From NCBI RefSeq assembly GCF_963676685.1, contig NC_092354.1, positions 14,018,746 to 14,082,745 on the forward strand: a DNA stretch of 64,000 nucleotides, read 5' to 3'. The notes beneath the pieces are model-generated. The model searched no databases. It had not been told where the DNA came from and saw only the letters and a list, made by a program, of their open reading frames with translations. The DNA is from Mytilus edulis. Taxonomy: Eukaryota; Mollusca; Bivalvia; Mytilida; Mytilidae. Numbering within the stretch: the first letter of the stretch is position 1; every line of letters begins with the position of its first letter. Shown piece after piece: positions 33,491 through 44,139 of this stretch. The position numbers were made by a program, and so were the translations under genes.

Positions 33491-33784
33491 AAATGGCCAC
33501 TAATCACTTTAGATAAAGATCGTTTAAAAGTTTCTTCTTAATAATTATTTCAATAGTATCTGTCAGCGGACAGGATATTTCAATTAATGAAATTATCGAT
33601 TGGAAACTTTTTAAACGATCTTAATACAAAGAGTGTCAGGGGAAACTTTCGAAAGTTACATTATAGGTATTTTAAATAAACAGATGTCAATAATTGCTTA
33701 ATTCAGAATTTGTAAAAAAAGTTAAAAGAAAATTCCTTCGGGGTGTTTAGACGATATAAATAATTGATGAGGTAATACAACTGT

Positions 33785-33791
33785 TATAAAA
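33785..33791 (+). promoter_or_regulatory. TATA box of receptor gene 1
   Basis: TATAAAA lies 71 bp before the start codon. The paralogue has TATAAAA at 59957-59963, 79 bp before its start codon, within otherwise similar flanks. This puts transcription start near 33815 and gives a short 5' UTR. Confidence 0.6.
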
Positions 33792-33855
33792 CGGAAACTC
33801 GACTATGGACACAGACAGAACATTAAGCCATCAAGATAGATAGACAGATATAAAA

Positions 33856-34015
33856 ATGGTGAAAATTCTACCTTTATTTATTGAAATGGTTGTTTTAATT
33901 TGTTCAACAGACACAGACAGCGCGAATTCATTTGAGGATGACACAAAAAATGATACATCATTTAAGAATGAAACATTTTGTAAAACGTCTTCGGAATCGA
34001 TTGGATCCACATCAG
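33856..34015 (+). CDS. Receptor gene 1, exon 1 (signal peptide)
   Basis: The ATG at 33856 follows A-rich sequence (AAAA at -4 to -1). The exon encodes MVKILPLFIEMVVLIC, a signal peptide core, then a Ser/Asp/Asn-rich linker with N-glycosylation sites (NDTS, NETF). It ends at TCAG/GTAATA in phase 1. The paralogous exon at 60036-60204 has the same start, frame and donor. Joined to 35108 it restores a Glu codon. The total protein is about 620 residues. Confidence 0.75.
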
Positions 34016-35107
34016 GTAATATTTCTTGAACGTACTTTAAACAGTTGGTCATGTGTTTAACATATATGTACATAACTATTTAGTGTGAAAACAACGTTAA
34101 CCAAAAATTAATTAAAGCTAAGTATTATTAGTAACATTCAAGGAATCAATTTCAGTTATTCCAAGTAAAGTTTCAATTAATTCCAAGTGATATATATAGT
34201 AATTATAAGTATTATTTTTAGTAATTATAAGTATTATTTCAAGTAATTCTCAGTCTTATTTTCTCTCTCTCTGGAATGTTCACCGTAGATTTTTATTTAC
34301 TATTCTGACTATATCGTTTATGATCGTATATCTCTGTCGATTAAGCTAACAAATATACAGATTTAAATGTTTAAGGATTCCACAAAGTTCTCATGTAAGG
34401 TAGATGGGTTGTCTAAATGAAATCCATACTTTGTCAAATGTTTGTTTTTTAAATTTGTAAAAATATAGTTTATATCATGCTTTTTGATTGTTAGATTTTG
34501 TATAGATTATGCTTGAGCAATCCATTGATTGTTGGTTGATTGTTGGTTACTTAACGTCCAGTGGCAAATATTTCATGCATTTTCAGGACGAGAACAGGCT
34601 AACAATACATAGTATAGGTAGTTACTGTAATAATAGAGGCCATCCGAGATGATGGTCGGGGAAATTAAGACTGCCACAGGAAAATGAGGGTACATTGTAT
34701 AGGGACAGAAATTTTGTCTTGCAACCGGCCACCTACAGACCCCTCAAAGAATTGTTGAAAATGTTCTTCACGTGCAAAGAGCGTGACACTCTCTTTACAC
34801 GAGGCATCGGAATAACGTCCCCATTCTGACCGGACGTGGATTCAAACTTGATACATCCCACAAAACCAAACGGATGCCGCACTTTGGTAAGCATGTTACT
34901 GCCGGTCGGGAGAAGACCAAGTGACCATATTTCTATTCCCCAGTCGCCCTTGGGGACTATTAACCTTTAAGTAATCAATGACAATTTCATCAAGTTTTGT
35001 ACTCGATCGTCATGCCCAACTATATACATGTATCTCTGCCATACTAAATTGTTATTTCTGAATATTGTACTAGAATAAACTTTAATACATGCTTTTTCTA
35101 TTTACAG
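34016..35107. other. Intron of receptor gene 1 with interrupted MITE
   Basis: A microsatellite-like series of AAGTATTATTT and TAGTAATTATAAG units lies at 34190-34265, shared with the expanded series at 60600-60845 in gene 2. An M1 MITE end (TAAGGTAGATGGGTTGTCTA) starts at about 34396. It runs only to about 34524, where it abuts an R2 repeat. After 34965 the sequence rejoins the paralogous intron (near 62560). Confidence 0.6.
34525..34965 (+). repeat. SINE-like R2 copy in receptor gene 1 intron
   Basis: It starts TTGATTGTTGGTTGATTGTT, carries TTAACGTCCAGTGGCAAATA and ends in CCCCAGTCGCCCTTGGGGA. It is absent from the corresponding intron of the paralogue, so it arrived after the duplication. 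Confidence 0.7.
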
Positions 35108-36810
35108 AATATGAAAATCAGACAGCCTGTGAATTTACAAATCTGAAAAAGATGTTAGATCCATCTACACGGGGAATGTTATACCTTGTACATAATTCAA
35201 ATGAATTGGTTTCGATTAAATTTAACGATTCAAACTTGATTGCTGTAGAAAATAGTAGTAAATGTTTACAGAGATTGGGAAATGTTTTCTTTCGATGGTT
35301 ATCAGTCCACGATATACAAAACCTGTTTGATAACTGTACGAACAGAGTTGTATTTCGAAAATTGTTCTGTGATCCGATAGTAACCTACAACATCAGTTAT
35401 AATGAACACAAACTATTTCCGTATTTTTCCGATGTAGAAATATATTTTACATATGAATCAAACTATTGTGCAAAACGGTTTAGAAAGTTTGTTGAAACAA
35501 ATAATGATTTGCTCAATGATAATGATATTAACTACTTCCTTAGGAATATAACTGCATGTTGGAAATATATGTACTTCACAAACCAAGGAAATATAAAATT
35601 GCCTTCGAAAAGTGCTATTTCGTATAAGAAACACTTTTTTAAAGGAGTTGTATTTTCGTCTTATTCTTCCAGCTTTGAATTATATTTCGCCTCCAAAGAG
35701 GAATTTTGTGTAAGTCAATTTCTTTCAAATCTCTTTTTGAATATATCTACTAAAATAGCATTGGGTGCACATTATATCTCGTATGATTATATTACCGAGT
35801 TTACTTCAAAAACTGACTGTTTAGAAGTGAACATTGAATGTCGCCTTGGTATAAATACAGTTTACACTATACCAAACAGAATAATAGCATATTCACAACT
35901 AGCACTGGCAAGCGAGGTAATGGTAGTAAATGTAATTGCTTTATTGTTCTTCTTTCAAAAGGGCAACATATCACCAGTGACAATAATCTTATCGGCTTTA
36001 TCTGTATCGGACATTTTCAGTGCAATCTTAATGTCTCTTCCTACAAACATTGCTCATCAACATGACTTCCATAATTTTGATTATAGCGAAACACTGCCGT
36101 CATTTTATATTTTTGATTATCCAAAATGTGTTGTGTATTGCATTGCTATAGAACTAAAATATTGTTTCCACTTTGTTTCTGTTATGTTAACGTTGTTGTT
36201 GTGTCTTCAGAAAACGGCTGCCCTGTTATTTCCCCTTCGGAGCAATCGATATTTTCATAACAAAGTGAGTGTTATCTGCTGTTTGTCATTATTAATGGTC
36301 AGTCTAGCACTGTTTAGTCCGATTTTTTATTTTGCTTCTGTTATTGAAAATGTTAATGGTACCTGTTGTGGGTTTTTTAATAATATTGATACATACTTGT
36401 ATATGCACATGGTAATTAACATGTGCACATGTGTGACATGCGCTATCGTATTTTCATGTACTGTTTACATTGCATTCAAACTGACAATCGTGAGAAGAAA
36501 CCTTCCATGGACTGACAATGTGGTCGTTCAGAAAAGGAATCGAGTTTCAGCAATGATAGTTGCTGTGATCTGCATAATATTTGTGATATCCGAGATACCG
36601 CATATAATAAGCGTTTTACTGGTAGTGATGGGTTTCTCTAAGTCGACAGTGTACGAAGTAGTCAGACTATATGAAGACCTTTTTTTGATTGTTGGATTTT
36701 CTTTGAACTTTGTCGCCTATATTGTATTGAGTAAACAACTGCGACAGAAAGTTTGGTCTTACATAAAACAAATGATGATATGTTGCATAAAGAATAAACA
36801 TATAGTTTGA
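35108..36810 (+). CDS. Receptor gene 1, exon 2: Cys-rich ectodomain and 7TM domain
   Basis: The exon gives 567 residues after the acceptor TATTTACAG. The first roughly 255 form an ectodomain with regularly spaced cysteines and several N-glycosylation sites (NQTAC, NSSK, NCTN, NISY, NITA). A related unit seems to occur twice (SDVEIYF...NYC and SSFELYF...EFC). Seven hydrophobic segments follow. TM2 has LSALSVSDIF with the usual Asp. TM3 starts at a Cys (YPKCVVYC) that can pair with the ECL2 Cys pair (NGTCCGFF). DRY is replaced by QKT. TM6 has ISEIPHI and TM7 NFVAY in place of NPxxY. This is a class A-like GPCR of an invertebrate lineage; the ligand is unknown. It acts in the plasma membrane. 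The C-tail is short and basic. Confidence 0.8.
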
Positions 36811-36857
36811 AAGTTGAAATATGTCTTCATTCTCAGTTGTATTCCATTAATTTGTAA

Positions 36858-36863
36858 AATAAA
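36858..36863 (+). terminator. Poly(A) signal of receptor gene 1
   Basis: AATAAA lies 48 bp after the stop codon, in an AT-rich 3' flank. It is the first such signal after the gene. Confidence 0.5.
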
Positions 36864-37268
36864 CAAAAACACAATGATATCGCATACTGTGTTGTTAAGC
36901 AACTGCATTTCACATATGCTGTTTTTGATATAAATTTATTTCAATATGATATAATTGTTTTTATTGTGCAATGCAAATGAAGATATACCGAAATGGTTTT
37001 CATTTTTAATTTTTATGGTTTTTATAAACATGAAAAATTTCTGTAGAATTGAAACCTTAAATATTTAATTTGTGTAACTGAGATTGTGGATAGAAAAATG
37101 GATGAAAGTAATCCTCATACAAACACTTGCACATGTTGCATATACATTTACACCATTAATGCGGTTGAAATGTCGAATACGTTTGTTTTAAGGCTGGTAT
37201 CAAATGTTGTTTTTTAATGCTTTTAATGTGATGTGTTATATATTATTGTATGATATTATTAATTTATA

Positions 37269-37340
37269 GGTTAGACAATACTTGGTCATCTTTTAGGAAG
37301 ATTTAAATCTTCATAAAACATGACCAAGTATTGTCTGACC
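37269..37340. repeat. 72-bp near-perfect palindrome
   Basis: GGTTAGACAATACTTGGTCA is followed at the other end by ATGACCAAGTATTGTCTGAC and C. The centre AAGATTTAAATCTT is also self-complementary. It lies 460 bp after the stop of receptor gene 1. Confidence 0.75.
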
Positions 37341-38431
37341 AATTGAGAACATATTCACATTTTCGAGTGATCTTACAAAAGTATCATTTTCCATTATAAT
37401 ATACAAACCCAAGTAAGAGTTCGCTTTCTATAATGCACTGGATGTAAAACATAGGTAATGACCATTTCAATGAATGGAATGAAATAGAACTAACATAGTT
37501 TGCTAAGACCAAAAGGATTAATTACGTTTTTTCTGCTTCAGGTAAATATTGTACTTATTTATCTTATGTTTTTAATTCTAAAAAGCACAATGTTAATTAT
37601 ATAAATCCACTTTTTTATTATATTTTTTATAATTATAATACTTACTGTATAAATATTTGAATTCAAACCATTCAACTTTAGATCTTTACTTTTTATTGAT
37701 AAATGTACATGTATTGTGTTTTTTGAAAAAAATATCCTTTGCTTTATATATTTTAGCAGTCTGACATTGTTTTCTTGAAAGAAAAAAATGTCAGGTATAT
37801 ATATCAAATAAATATTATTTTACCTACATCTTTACCCCTATTTCATTTTTTGTTCTATATATATGTACCATTACAAAGTGTATAAAAATGCAAATTTAAC
37901 AACTTTTTTTTTTAATTGTTTACTCTTTTATTTTTAATCGGTAGGCTATTTTCCCAAGAAAAATGCATCAGGGGATTGTACACTTCGTTATTGCAGTTGT
38001 TCACTTTCATAATTAATCTACAATGAAAAGTCATTCATGTATAAAATTGAGAATGGAAATGGGGAATGTGCCAAAGTGACAAGAACCCGACCATAGTATT
38101 TCATAGTGCATAATTTGATGCAGTGTATACCAGTACCTATTCTACCATTTAGTTGTGTCAGCATTCATTTGTATGTAGCTATCTTTTTGCAGTTATGTGT
38201 GATATTTTCACAACTTTAATATCCCTGTGTAACCATAGTCATAATCTGTACCAACCATCTGGTAGGCAAATATGTAATTACTGATGTTGACTCTCTTCGT
38301 GTACAGTTTTTTTAATTATTTTAGTTATTCCCCATTTATACATTAATGATGCATTCAAACTGTCTATTCTTTATTTACTTTAAACAATACAGTTTATCAG
38401 TATAATATGCATAAATATACAGTTTACAAGT
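37341..38431. other. AT-rich stretch without recognised genes
   Basis: Only an R1 head fragment at 38041-38097 was recognised (TGAGAATGGAAATGGGGAAT). The rest shows neither exons nor repeats known from this window. Confidence 0.5.
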
Positions 38432-40275
38432 TAATAATAATAATAATAATGAAAATTTATAAAGCGCCCTATATAAAAAATAAAAATTACTCTAAGGCGC
38501 TGTACATACACATGGTAATTAAAACATATCAATGACAATAACATAAAACATAAAAAATACATCGTGTCAGATTCAAATGCTGAAATAAAAAATGCCTACC
38601 ATGAAATAAAAGGTCAATACGAAATACATGTTAAAACAAAGAATAAAAAAATAACAATATAGGATAAAAGCATGCAGAACAAGCAAAAACTCAATACAAA
38701 GAGTAAAAAAAAAAAAAAAAGCCCGTAAAAGAGAAAAGAATTCAATCTAATTAAAAGCAATACGATAAAAATGAGTTTTTAACTGTACTTTAAAACACTC
38801 AAGGGACTTGCATTGTCTTAAACTGTTCGGGAGATTGTTCCATAGAGATGCCGCTACCCAATCAAATTGTCTTTCACCGTACGTCTTCGTTCTCACTTTT
38901 GGAACGGTGAGTAGTTTTGTGGAACTTGAACGCAAAGATCGGTTTGGCACGTGTAGATTGACTAGTTCCCGGATGTAAGCAGGGCCAATGTCATTCAAAG
39001 CGCAGTACACATAAGTCAGTATTTTGTATTGTGGTCTATATTGGACGGGTAACCAATGTAAATCAGCAAGTATCGGTGTTATATGTTCATGTTTTCTTGT
39101 CCTGGTGATAAGACGAGCTGCTGTATTTTGTACTTTTTGTAATCTGTTCAATGTAGTCTTGTTGATACCGTTCAGCAGAATATTCCCATAATCAAGTCTG
39201 GATGTTACTAGACTGTTCACAAGTGTTTTGCAAGCAGTTGTTGTTATGAAGTTGCGAATGCGTCCAATATTACGGATGTGAAAATGACAGGATGTTACTA
39301 TGGCAGAAACTTGCCGTTCCATCGTTAGGTGTTGATCAAAATATACACCTAGGTTTTTCACGCAGGATACACTACTTATAACAGTATTGCCGACTTTGAG
39401 TTGGAGATTTGGTACACTAGCCTTCAGATGTTTCGATGTGAATATGATAAGTTCGGTTTTATCTTGATTCAGTTTTAACATATTTGTTGACATCCATGAA
39501 CTAATGTCGGAAAGACATAGTTCAAGTTTCGAAAAATAGTTTTCCCAGTTGTCTAGTGGCTTGATAACCATGTAAACTTGTGTGTCGTCCGCATAGCAGT
39601 GATATGTCATGCCATGGCGACGGCATATTTCACCTATTGGCTTAGAGAAAAGACAGTACAATTTCGGGCCAAGCACAGAACCTTGTGGAACACCGAATGT
39701 TAGATGACATTTCTTCGATGTAGTTGTTCCAATCACCACACGTTGATGTCTATTCGTCAAATACGATTTGATCCATTCGAGAGCGCAACCAGTTATGCCA
39801 TATGAAAATGACAGACGTTCTAGAAGAATTCTGTGATCTATAACATCGAATGCAGCGGAAAGGTCCAATAGCACCAATACTACTGATGACTGTTTATCTA
39901 AAGCTGCATTGATATCATGATGTACTCTCGCTAATGCAGTTTCAGTTGAATGGTGTGGTCTGTATGCTGACTGAAGTGGATCACACAATGAGTTCGAGTC
40001 CAAATGAACATCTAGTCTCTTATCAACTACCTTTTCTAGAGTTTTCGAAATAAAGGGTAAATTGGACACTTTGTAATTTTTGTAAATTTCGGAATCAAGT
40101 CCAGGTTTTTTCAGAAGAGGTCTCACAAGAGCCTGTTTAAAGTCTGACGGCACGATGTTCTCATCAAATGATGCATTGACGATTTCTGAAATAAGTGGCA
40201 CGACAACATCAGAACACTGTTTCAAGAGGTTCGACGGAATAGGATCAAGTTGTATAGCGTTAACATACACATAAA
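38432..40275 (-). mobile_element. L2/CR1-type LINE, 5'-truncated
   Basis: The element runs on the minus strand and ends in an (ATT)n tail at 38432-38450, preceded by the AGGGCGCTTTATA and AGCGCCTTAGAG motifs usual at the 3' ends of L2-like LINEs. About 300 bp of 3' UTR follow the ORF. The 5' end is cut just before the RT, so the endonuclease is missing. TATACAGTTT flanks both sides (38416 and 40305), a possible target duplication. Confidence 0.75.
38747..40270 (-). CDS. LINE reverse transcriptase, 5'-truncated ORF2
   Basis: The 507-residue frame is uninterrupted. Motifs: DPIPSNLLKQC near the start, LLDLSAAFDVIDH (motif A, about 134-146), GVPQGSVLGP (193-202) and CYADDTQ with the active-site DD (225-231). 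It then has the thumb and connection region with LDYGNILLNG and a typical C-terminal HWLPVQYR segment. The intact frame and simple tail suggest recent insertion, but without an endonuclease this copy cannot move on its own. The Met at 40270 may not be part of the element. Confidence 0.8.
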   Translation of the reverse strand: MYVNAIQLDPIPSNLLKQCSDVVVPLISEIVNASFDENIVPSDFKQALVRPLLKKPGLDSEIYKNYKVSNLPFISKTLEKVVDKRLDVHLDSNSLCDPLQSAYRPHHSTETALARVHHDINAALDKQSSVVLVLLDLSAAFDVIDHRILLERLSFSYGITGCALEWIKSYLTNRHQRVVIGTTTSKKCHLTFGVPQGSVLGPKLYCLFSKPIGEICRRHGMTYHCYADDTQVYMVIKPLDNWENYFSKLELCLSDISSWMSTNMLKLNQDKTELIIFTSKHLKASVPNLQLKVGNTVISSVSCVKNLGVYFDQHLTMERQVSAIVTSCHFHIRNIGRIRNFITTTACKTLVNSLVTSRLDYGNILLNGINKTTLNRLQKVQNTAARLITRTRKHEHITPILADLHWLPVQYRPQYKILTYVYCALNDIGPAYIRELVNLHVPNRSLRSSSTKLLTVPKVRTKTYGERQFDWVAASLWNNLPNSLRQCKSLECFKVQLKTHFYRIAFN

Positions 40276-40654
40276 TAACAAACTTCAGAAATATCAGTTA
40301 CATAGTATACAGTTTGTGAGTTTCAGACTACCTATAATAAACATAGGTCTTAAATATAATTCCTGCACTTAAATGCATAGAGTAATTACTTTCCTAAATT
40401 ACAGAGTTCCTTAGTGTTTTCAACAGAAAGCAATTGTACTAATTTAGGGACCGTTCAATATTTATCAGATGGATGGGCCGGTGCATTCTTCATATTGTTT
40501 CATTAAAAAAGTTATTGCCCATCCTTTTAAATTCTGAAAAAAAGTACTTGCCCATCTCAAAAATCTATAAAAAAGTCCTTGCCCCTCTAAAACTCTATAA
40601 ACATGATAAAGACAATCAAAAATTATTTAGGTTCTTTTTCTATTTTTAAGTTTT

Positions 40655-41520
40655 TATACGCCCGTCAAAATTTTGACGGGACGTATTATGGTATACAAAT
40701 GTCCGGTGTCCGTCAGTCTGTCTGTTCGTCCGTCTGTCCGTCTGTCTGTCCGGCGTAAACATGTCGCACCGTAACTTGAGAACAACTTATCCAAATTTCA
40801 TGAAACTTAACAAAGTTGTTTCTTATGATGATCAAATGATCTGTATACTTTTTGGTGAAAATAAGATTAAAACTTTTTGAGTTACGGCATTTTGAAACTA
40901 AAACAGGGGGGTGTTTTTTCACATGTCGAACCGTATCTCAAAAACGATTCTTGATTATGGCTTAAAACTTTAAACACTCTTAGTTATATAAATCTTAATA
41001 TCTGTATACTTTTTGGTGATGAATCAAAATTTTATTTTTGAGTTATTGAGTATTTTGTAAAAAAGGGGGAGGTTTTTTTTTACATGTTGTGCCGTATCTC
41101 AAAAACAGTTTATGATTATTGCTTAAAACTTTACACACTTTTTTGTTATATTAATCTCAAGATCTGTATACTTTTTGGTGATGATTCAAAACTTTATTTT
41201 GGAGTTATTGAGTATTTTGTTAAACAGGGGAGGGTTTTTTTACATGTCGCGCCGTATCTCAAAAATAATTTATGATTATTGCTTAAAACTTTACTCACTT
41301 CTTTGTTATATTATTCTAAAGATCTGTATACTTTTTGGTTTTGATTCAAAATTTTATTTTAGTGATATTTAGTTTTTTGTAAAAAAAAAACAGGGTTGGG
41401 GGTTTCACATGTCCCGCCGTGTCTCAAAAACAATATATGGATATTGCTTAAAACTTTCTCAGAAACTATTTATGATTATTGCATAAAACTTTCACACAAG
41501 ACGTCGGGCGTATCATGCGC
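40655..41520. repeat. Inner element with five about 160-bp tandem units
   Basis: It starts ATACGCCCGTCAAAATTTTG (with its own CCCGTC...GACGGG hairpin) and ends GACGTCGGGCGTAT. After a CTGTCTGTCCG-rich stretch come five units, each opening ACATGTCGCACCGTATCTC-like and containing TCTGTATACTTTTTGG, starting near 40760, 40921, 41083, 41241 and 41407. Unit spacing is 158-166 bp. Short frames here are by-products. Confidence 0.7.
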
Positions 41521-41969
41521 TCATGGCGCAGCTGTTTATTAAATTTTTATGTCTTGAAATCAAAGAATAGACTTTATACAAAATTTAAAATGTGCTAGTT
41601 AATTCTATATGTATATATCTATGTGTGTATCAGAACCATACATTTTATTGATTTTCAAAACCAGTATGAATATACATGTACAGATTTGATTTTATATGTA
41701 CAGCCTCAAATACAATATTGATTTAAAATAAAGGAAATAATTTAAATTAAGGGACAATAATAACTCTTGGACTAGTAAACATATTATCATATACTGAATT
41801 ACTAATTATTGTCCTAATAACAGAACATGTTTATAGTTCAAATATCAATGTCCCTTTATCTATTCTAATTTTCAAAAAAAAAATTTAATATGGTCTTTTT
41901 AAGCAAATATAGGCAGACATGTTTTTGACTTTAATGATGCAGCCTTTTTCGCCTATTAATTAATTCCCT

Positions 41970-42930
41970 AAATTTGACAGCTTAACACAAAACTATAAAA
42001 CAACCTGGCATTCTTTAAGATCAATATATAAATGAGATAGCTATATGAAAATCTAAGTTGATTTGAAAAAGTTATAAAAAAATGAAAGGTGACCATCTGA
42101 ACTTAGTCTAAACTTAAAATTGTAGCTTTTTTTCAACCTATTAACTAAATCCATAAAATGACAGCAAAAAACCAAAGTACTAAACAGCCTGGCATTCAGT
42201 AAGATCAATATAAAAATGATATAGCAGTAGAGTTTTATGAAAATGCAAGTTGATTTGAAAAAGTTATGAAAAAAATTAAAGATGACTATCTTGAAATAAC
42301 CAAAAACTGAAAATTTAAGCTTTTTCTTAAACCTTTTTTATTAAATCCATAAGAATAACAGCAACACACCAAACTACCAAACAACTAGGCATTCTATAAG
42401 ATCAATATATAAATGAAATAGCTGTAAAGTTTTATGAAAATCCATGTTGATTTGAAAAAGTTATAAATTTTTTTAAAGATGACTATCTGGATTTAGCCTA
42501 AACTGAAAATTAGAGCTTTTTTTTTTAACCTTTTTATTAAATCCATAAGAATGACAGCAATACACCAAACTACCAATCAACCTGGCATTCTGTAAGATCA
42601 ATATATAAATGAAATAGCTGTAGAGTTTTATGAAAGTTCATGTTGATTTAAAAAAGTTATAAAAAAAATCAAAGATGACTATCGAGATTCAGCCTAAACT
42701 TAAAAGTTTAGCTTTTTTTCTTCTTACCTATTAATTAAATCTATAAATTTAACAGCAATACACCTAACTACCAAGCAACCTGGCTTTCTATAAGATAAAT
42801 ATATAAATGAAACAGCTGTAGAGTTTTAGGGAAATCCAAGTTGATTTGAAAAAGTTAGAAAAAAATTTAAAGTTTACTATCTGAATTTAGCCTTATCTAA
42901 AAATTTGAGCTTTTTTCAAGCTACCAGTTT
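41970..42930 (+). repeat. Satellite-like array of about 195-bp units
   Basis: The block GGCATTCT(A/G)TAAGATCAA recurs at 42007, 42191, 42388, 42583 and (as GGCTTTC) 42782. Each is followed by an AAGTTGATTTGAAAAAGTTA block and a GACTATCTG-like block. Spacings are 184, 197, 195 and 199 bp. The units have diverged from each other moderately. Confidence 0.7.
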
Positions 42931-43205
42931 GTTGCGACATGTTTTGCGTGCCCGCAAAAGAAATATCCTACAAACCAATAAAATTGATAGCAAAATTTTT
43001 CCTATAAAATATGTTCTGGCCCATCCACTAAATATTTTAAGAAAAGTTCTTGCCCATCCAAATATTTCGACAAAAAAAGTGCTTGCCCCGCCCCATTTTG
43101 CACCGGTCTATCCATCTGATAAATATTGAACGGTCCCTTATAAGTTGACCGTCTAGTCCAATAATTTTTCTTGATAAACTTTTTAAGTATATCATTATAA
43201 TTTGT

Positions 43206-43888
43206 TCATTGTAAAATGAAAAGAAATTCATCCTCTACTACATTTTTATCACACATAACACACATTCTACTAGTTCTGCTTATTCCATAAAAACGACCAG
43301 TTTCAATGCATAGATTATGTGAGGACAGGCGAATTCTCGTTATCCATTTACGAGCTATTACAGGAATACATTTTTGTAAATTAAATTGTAATTCTACATT
43401 TAACACAATACACTTATATATTCTACTCTTTGGTGATGTTTCAAGCGTGAAATGCAACTCTTGTTTAGCTTGATCATATTCGTTGTTTGGTTAATTGTAA
43501 AAATAACTATCCAAACAAAGTACCCATTGGTTGTCTCAATAATAATTCATACCAATATCATATAAAATTGTTTTAATACAAGTTGCCCAGTTTCTACATT
43601 TATTGCTATTTGCTACTAGTTTTTGTAGCAAGACTTTATAATACAATTTTCACTACCGTGAATTATAGTCCATAATTTGAGCATCCTAAAATTTCGCTCA
43701 TATAACAATGGAAATCTTCCTAATTCATAATATACCATTACATTAGAAGTGGACCTCTTGACACCTAGTAATGTTTTACAATAGTCCAAATGAACTTTTT
43801 CTACATTTGTTGCTCTATGAACACCCCAAACTTCACAACCATACATTAAAATACTACATACATAATTGTCAAATAAACTTATAGAAGT
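43206..43888 (-). pseudogene. Non-LTR retrotransposon C-terminal remnant
   Basis: On the minus strand from 43888: FDNYVCSILMYGCEVWGVHR, then DYCKTLLGVKRSTSNVMVY and ELGRFPLLYERNF, the post-RT region of mussel LINEs. After a broken part it continues in another frame with TRIRLSSHNLCIETGR and CVMCDKNVVEDEFLFIL, the Cys-containing C-terminal domain. Frameshifts and missing sequence between the two parts make it dead. Confidence 0.65.
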
Positions 43889-44062
43889 AAATAAAGGCAA
43901 CAGTAGTATACCCCTGTTGAAACTCATAAATCCATGGACAAAAAACAAAATCGGGGTAACAAACAAAAACTGACGGAAACGCATAAATATAAGAGGAGAA
44001 CAACGACACAACACTACAATGTAACTAACACACACAGAAACGGACCAAGCATCAGACAAAAT
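43889..44062 (-). repeat. Dispersed repeat family R6 copy
   Basis: It begins ATAAAGGCAACAGTAGTATA and runs through CGGGGTAACAAACAAAAAC and AAGAGGAGAACAACGACAC. The same family is at 54912-55072 (opposite strand) and 60232-60350. It interrupts the LINE remnant on its left. Confidence 0.65.
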
Positions 44063-44139
44063 CCCACGACATCAAAACCAAATACATGAATTTGGGATAG
44101 ACAAGTACCATGACACGTCTTATCGCAATGTAACAGTAA

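Larger units (their letters stand above)
40446..43136. mobile_element. 2.7-kb composite inverted-repeat element
   Basis: The left terminus AGGGACCGTTCAATATTTAT with CAGATGGATGGGCCGGTGCA is inverted at 43098-43136. Sub-terminal blocks full of TTGCCCATCC occur on both sides (40515-40600 and 43018-43090). Inside lie another inverted-repeat element (40655-41520) and a satellite array (41970-42930). No transposase remains, so it is non-autonomous and was built by successive insertions and expansions. Confidence 0.7.

Noticed and set aside
40713-40922. Minus-strand frame ending in GQTDGQTDEQTD
   Set aside because: It is produced by the CTGTCTGTCCG simple repeat inside the composite element.
41970-42930. 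Regularly spaced repeats considered as a CRISPR-like array
   Set aside because: Whole units of about 195 bp repeat with no unique spacers, in a eukaryotic genome; it is a satellite-like array.
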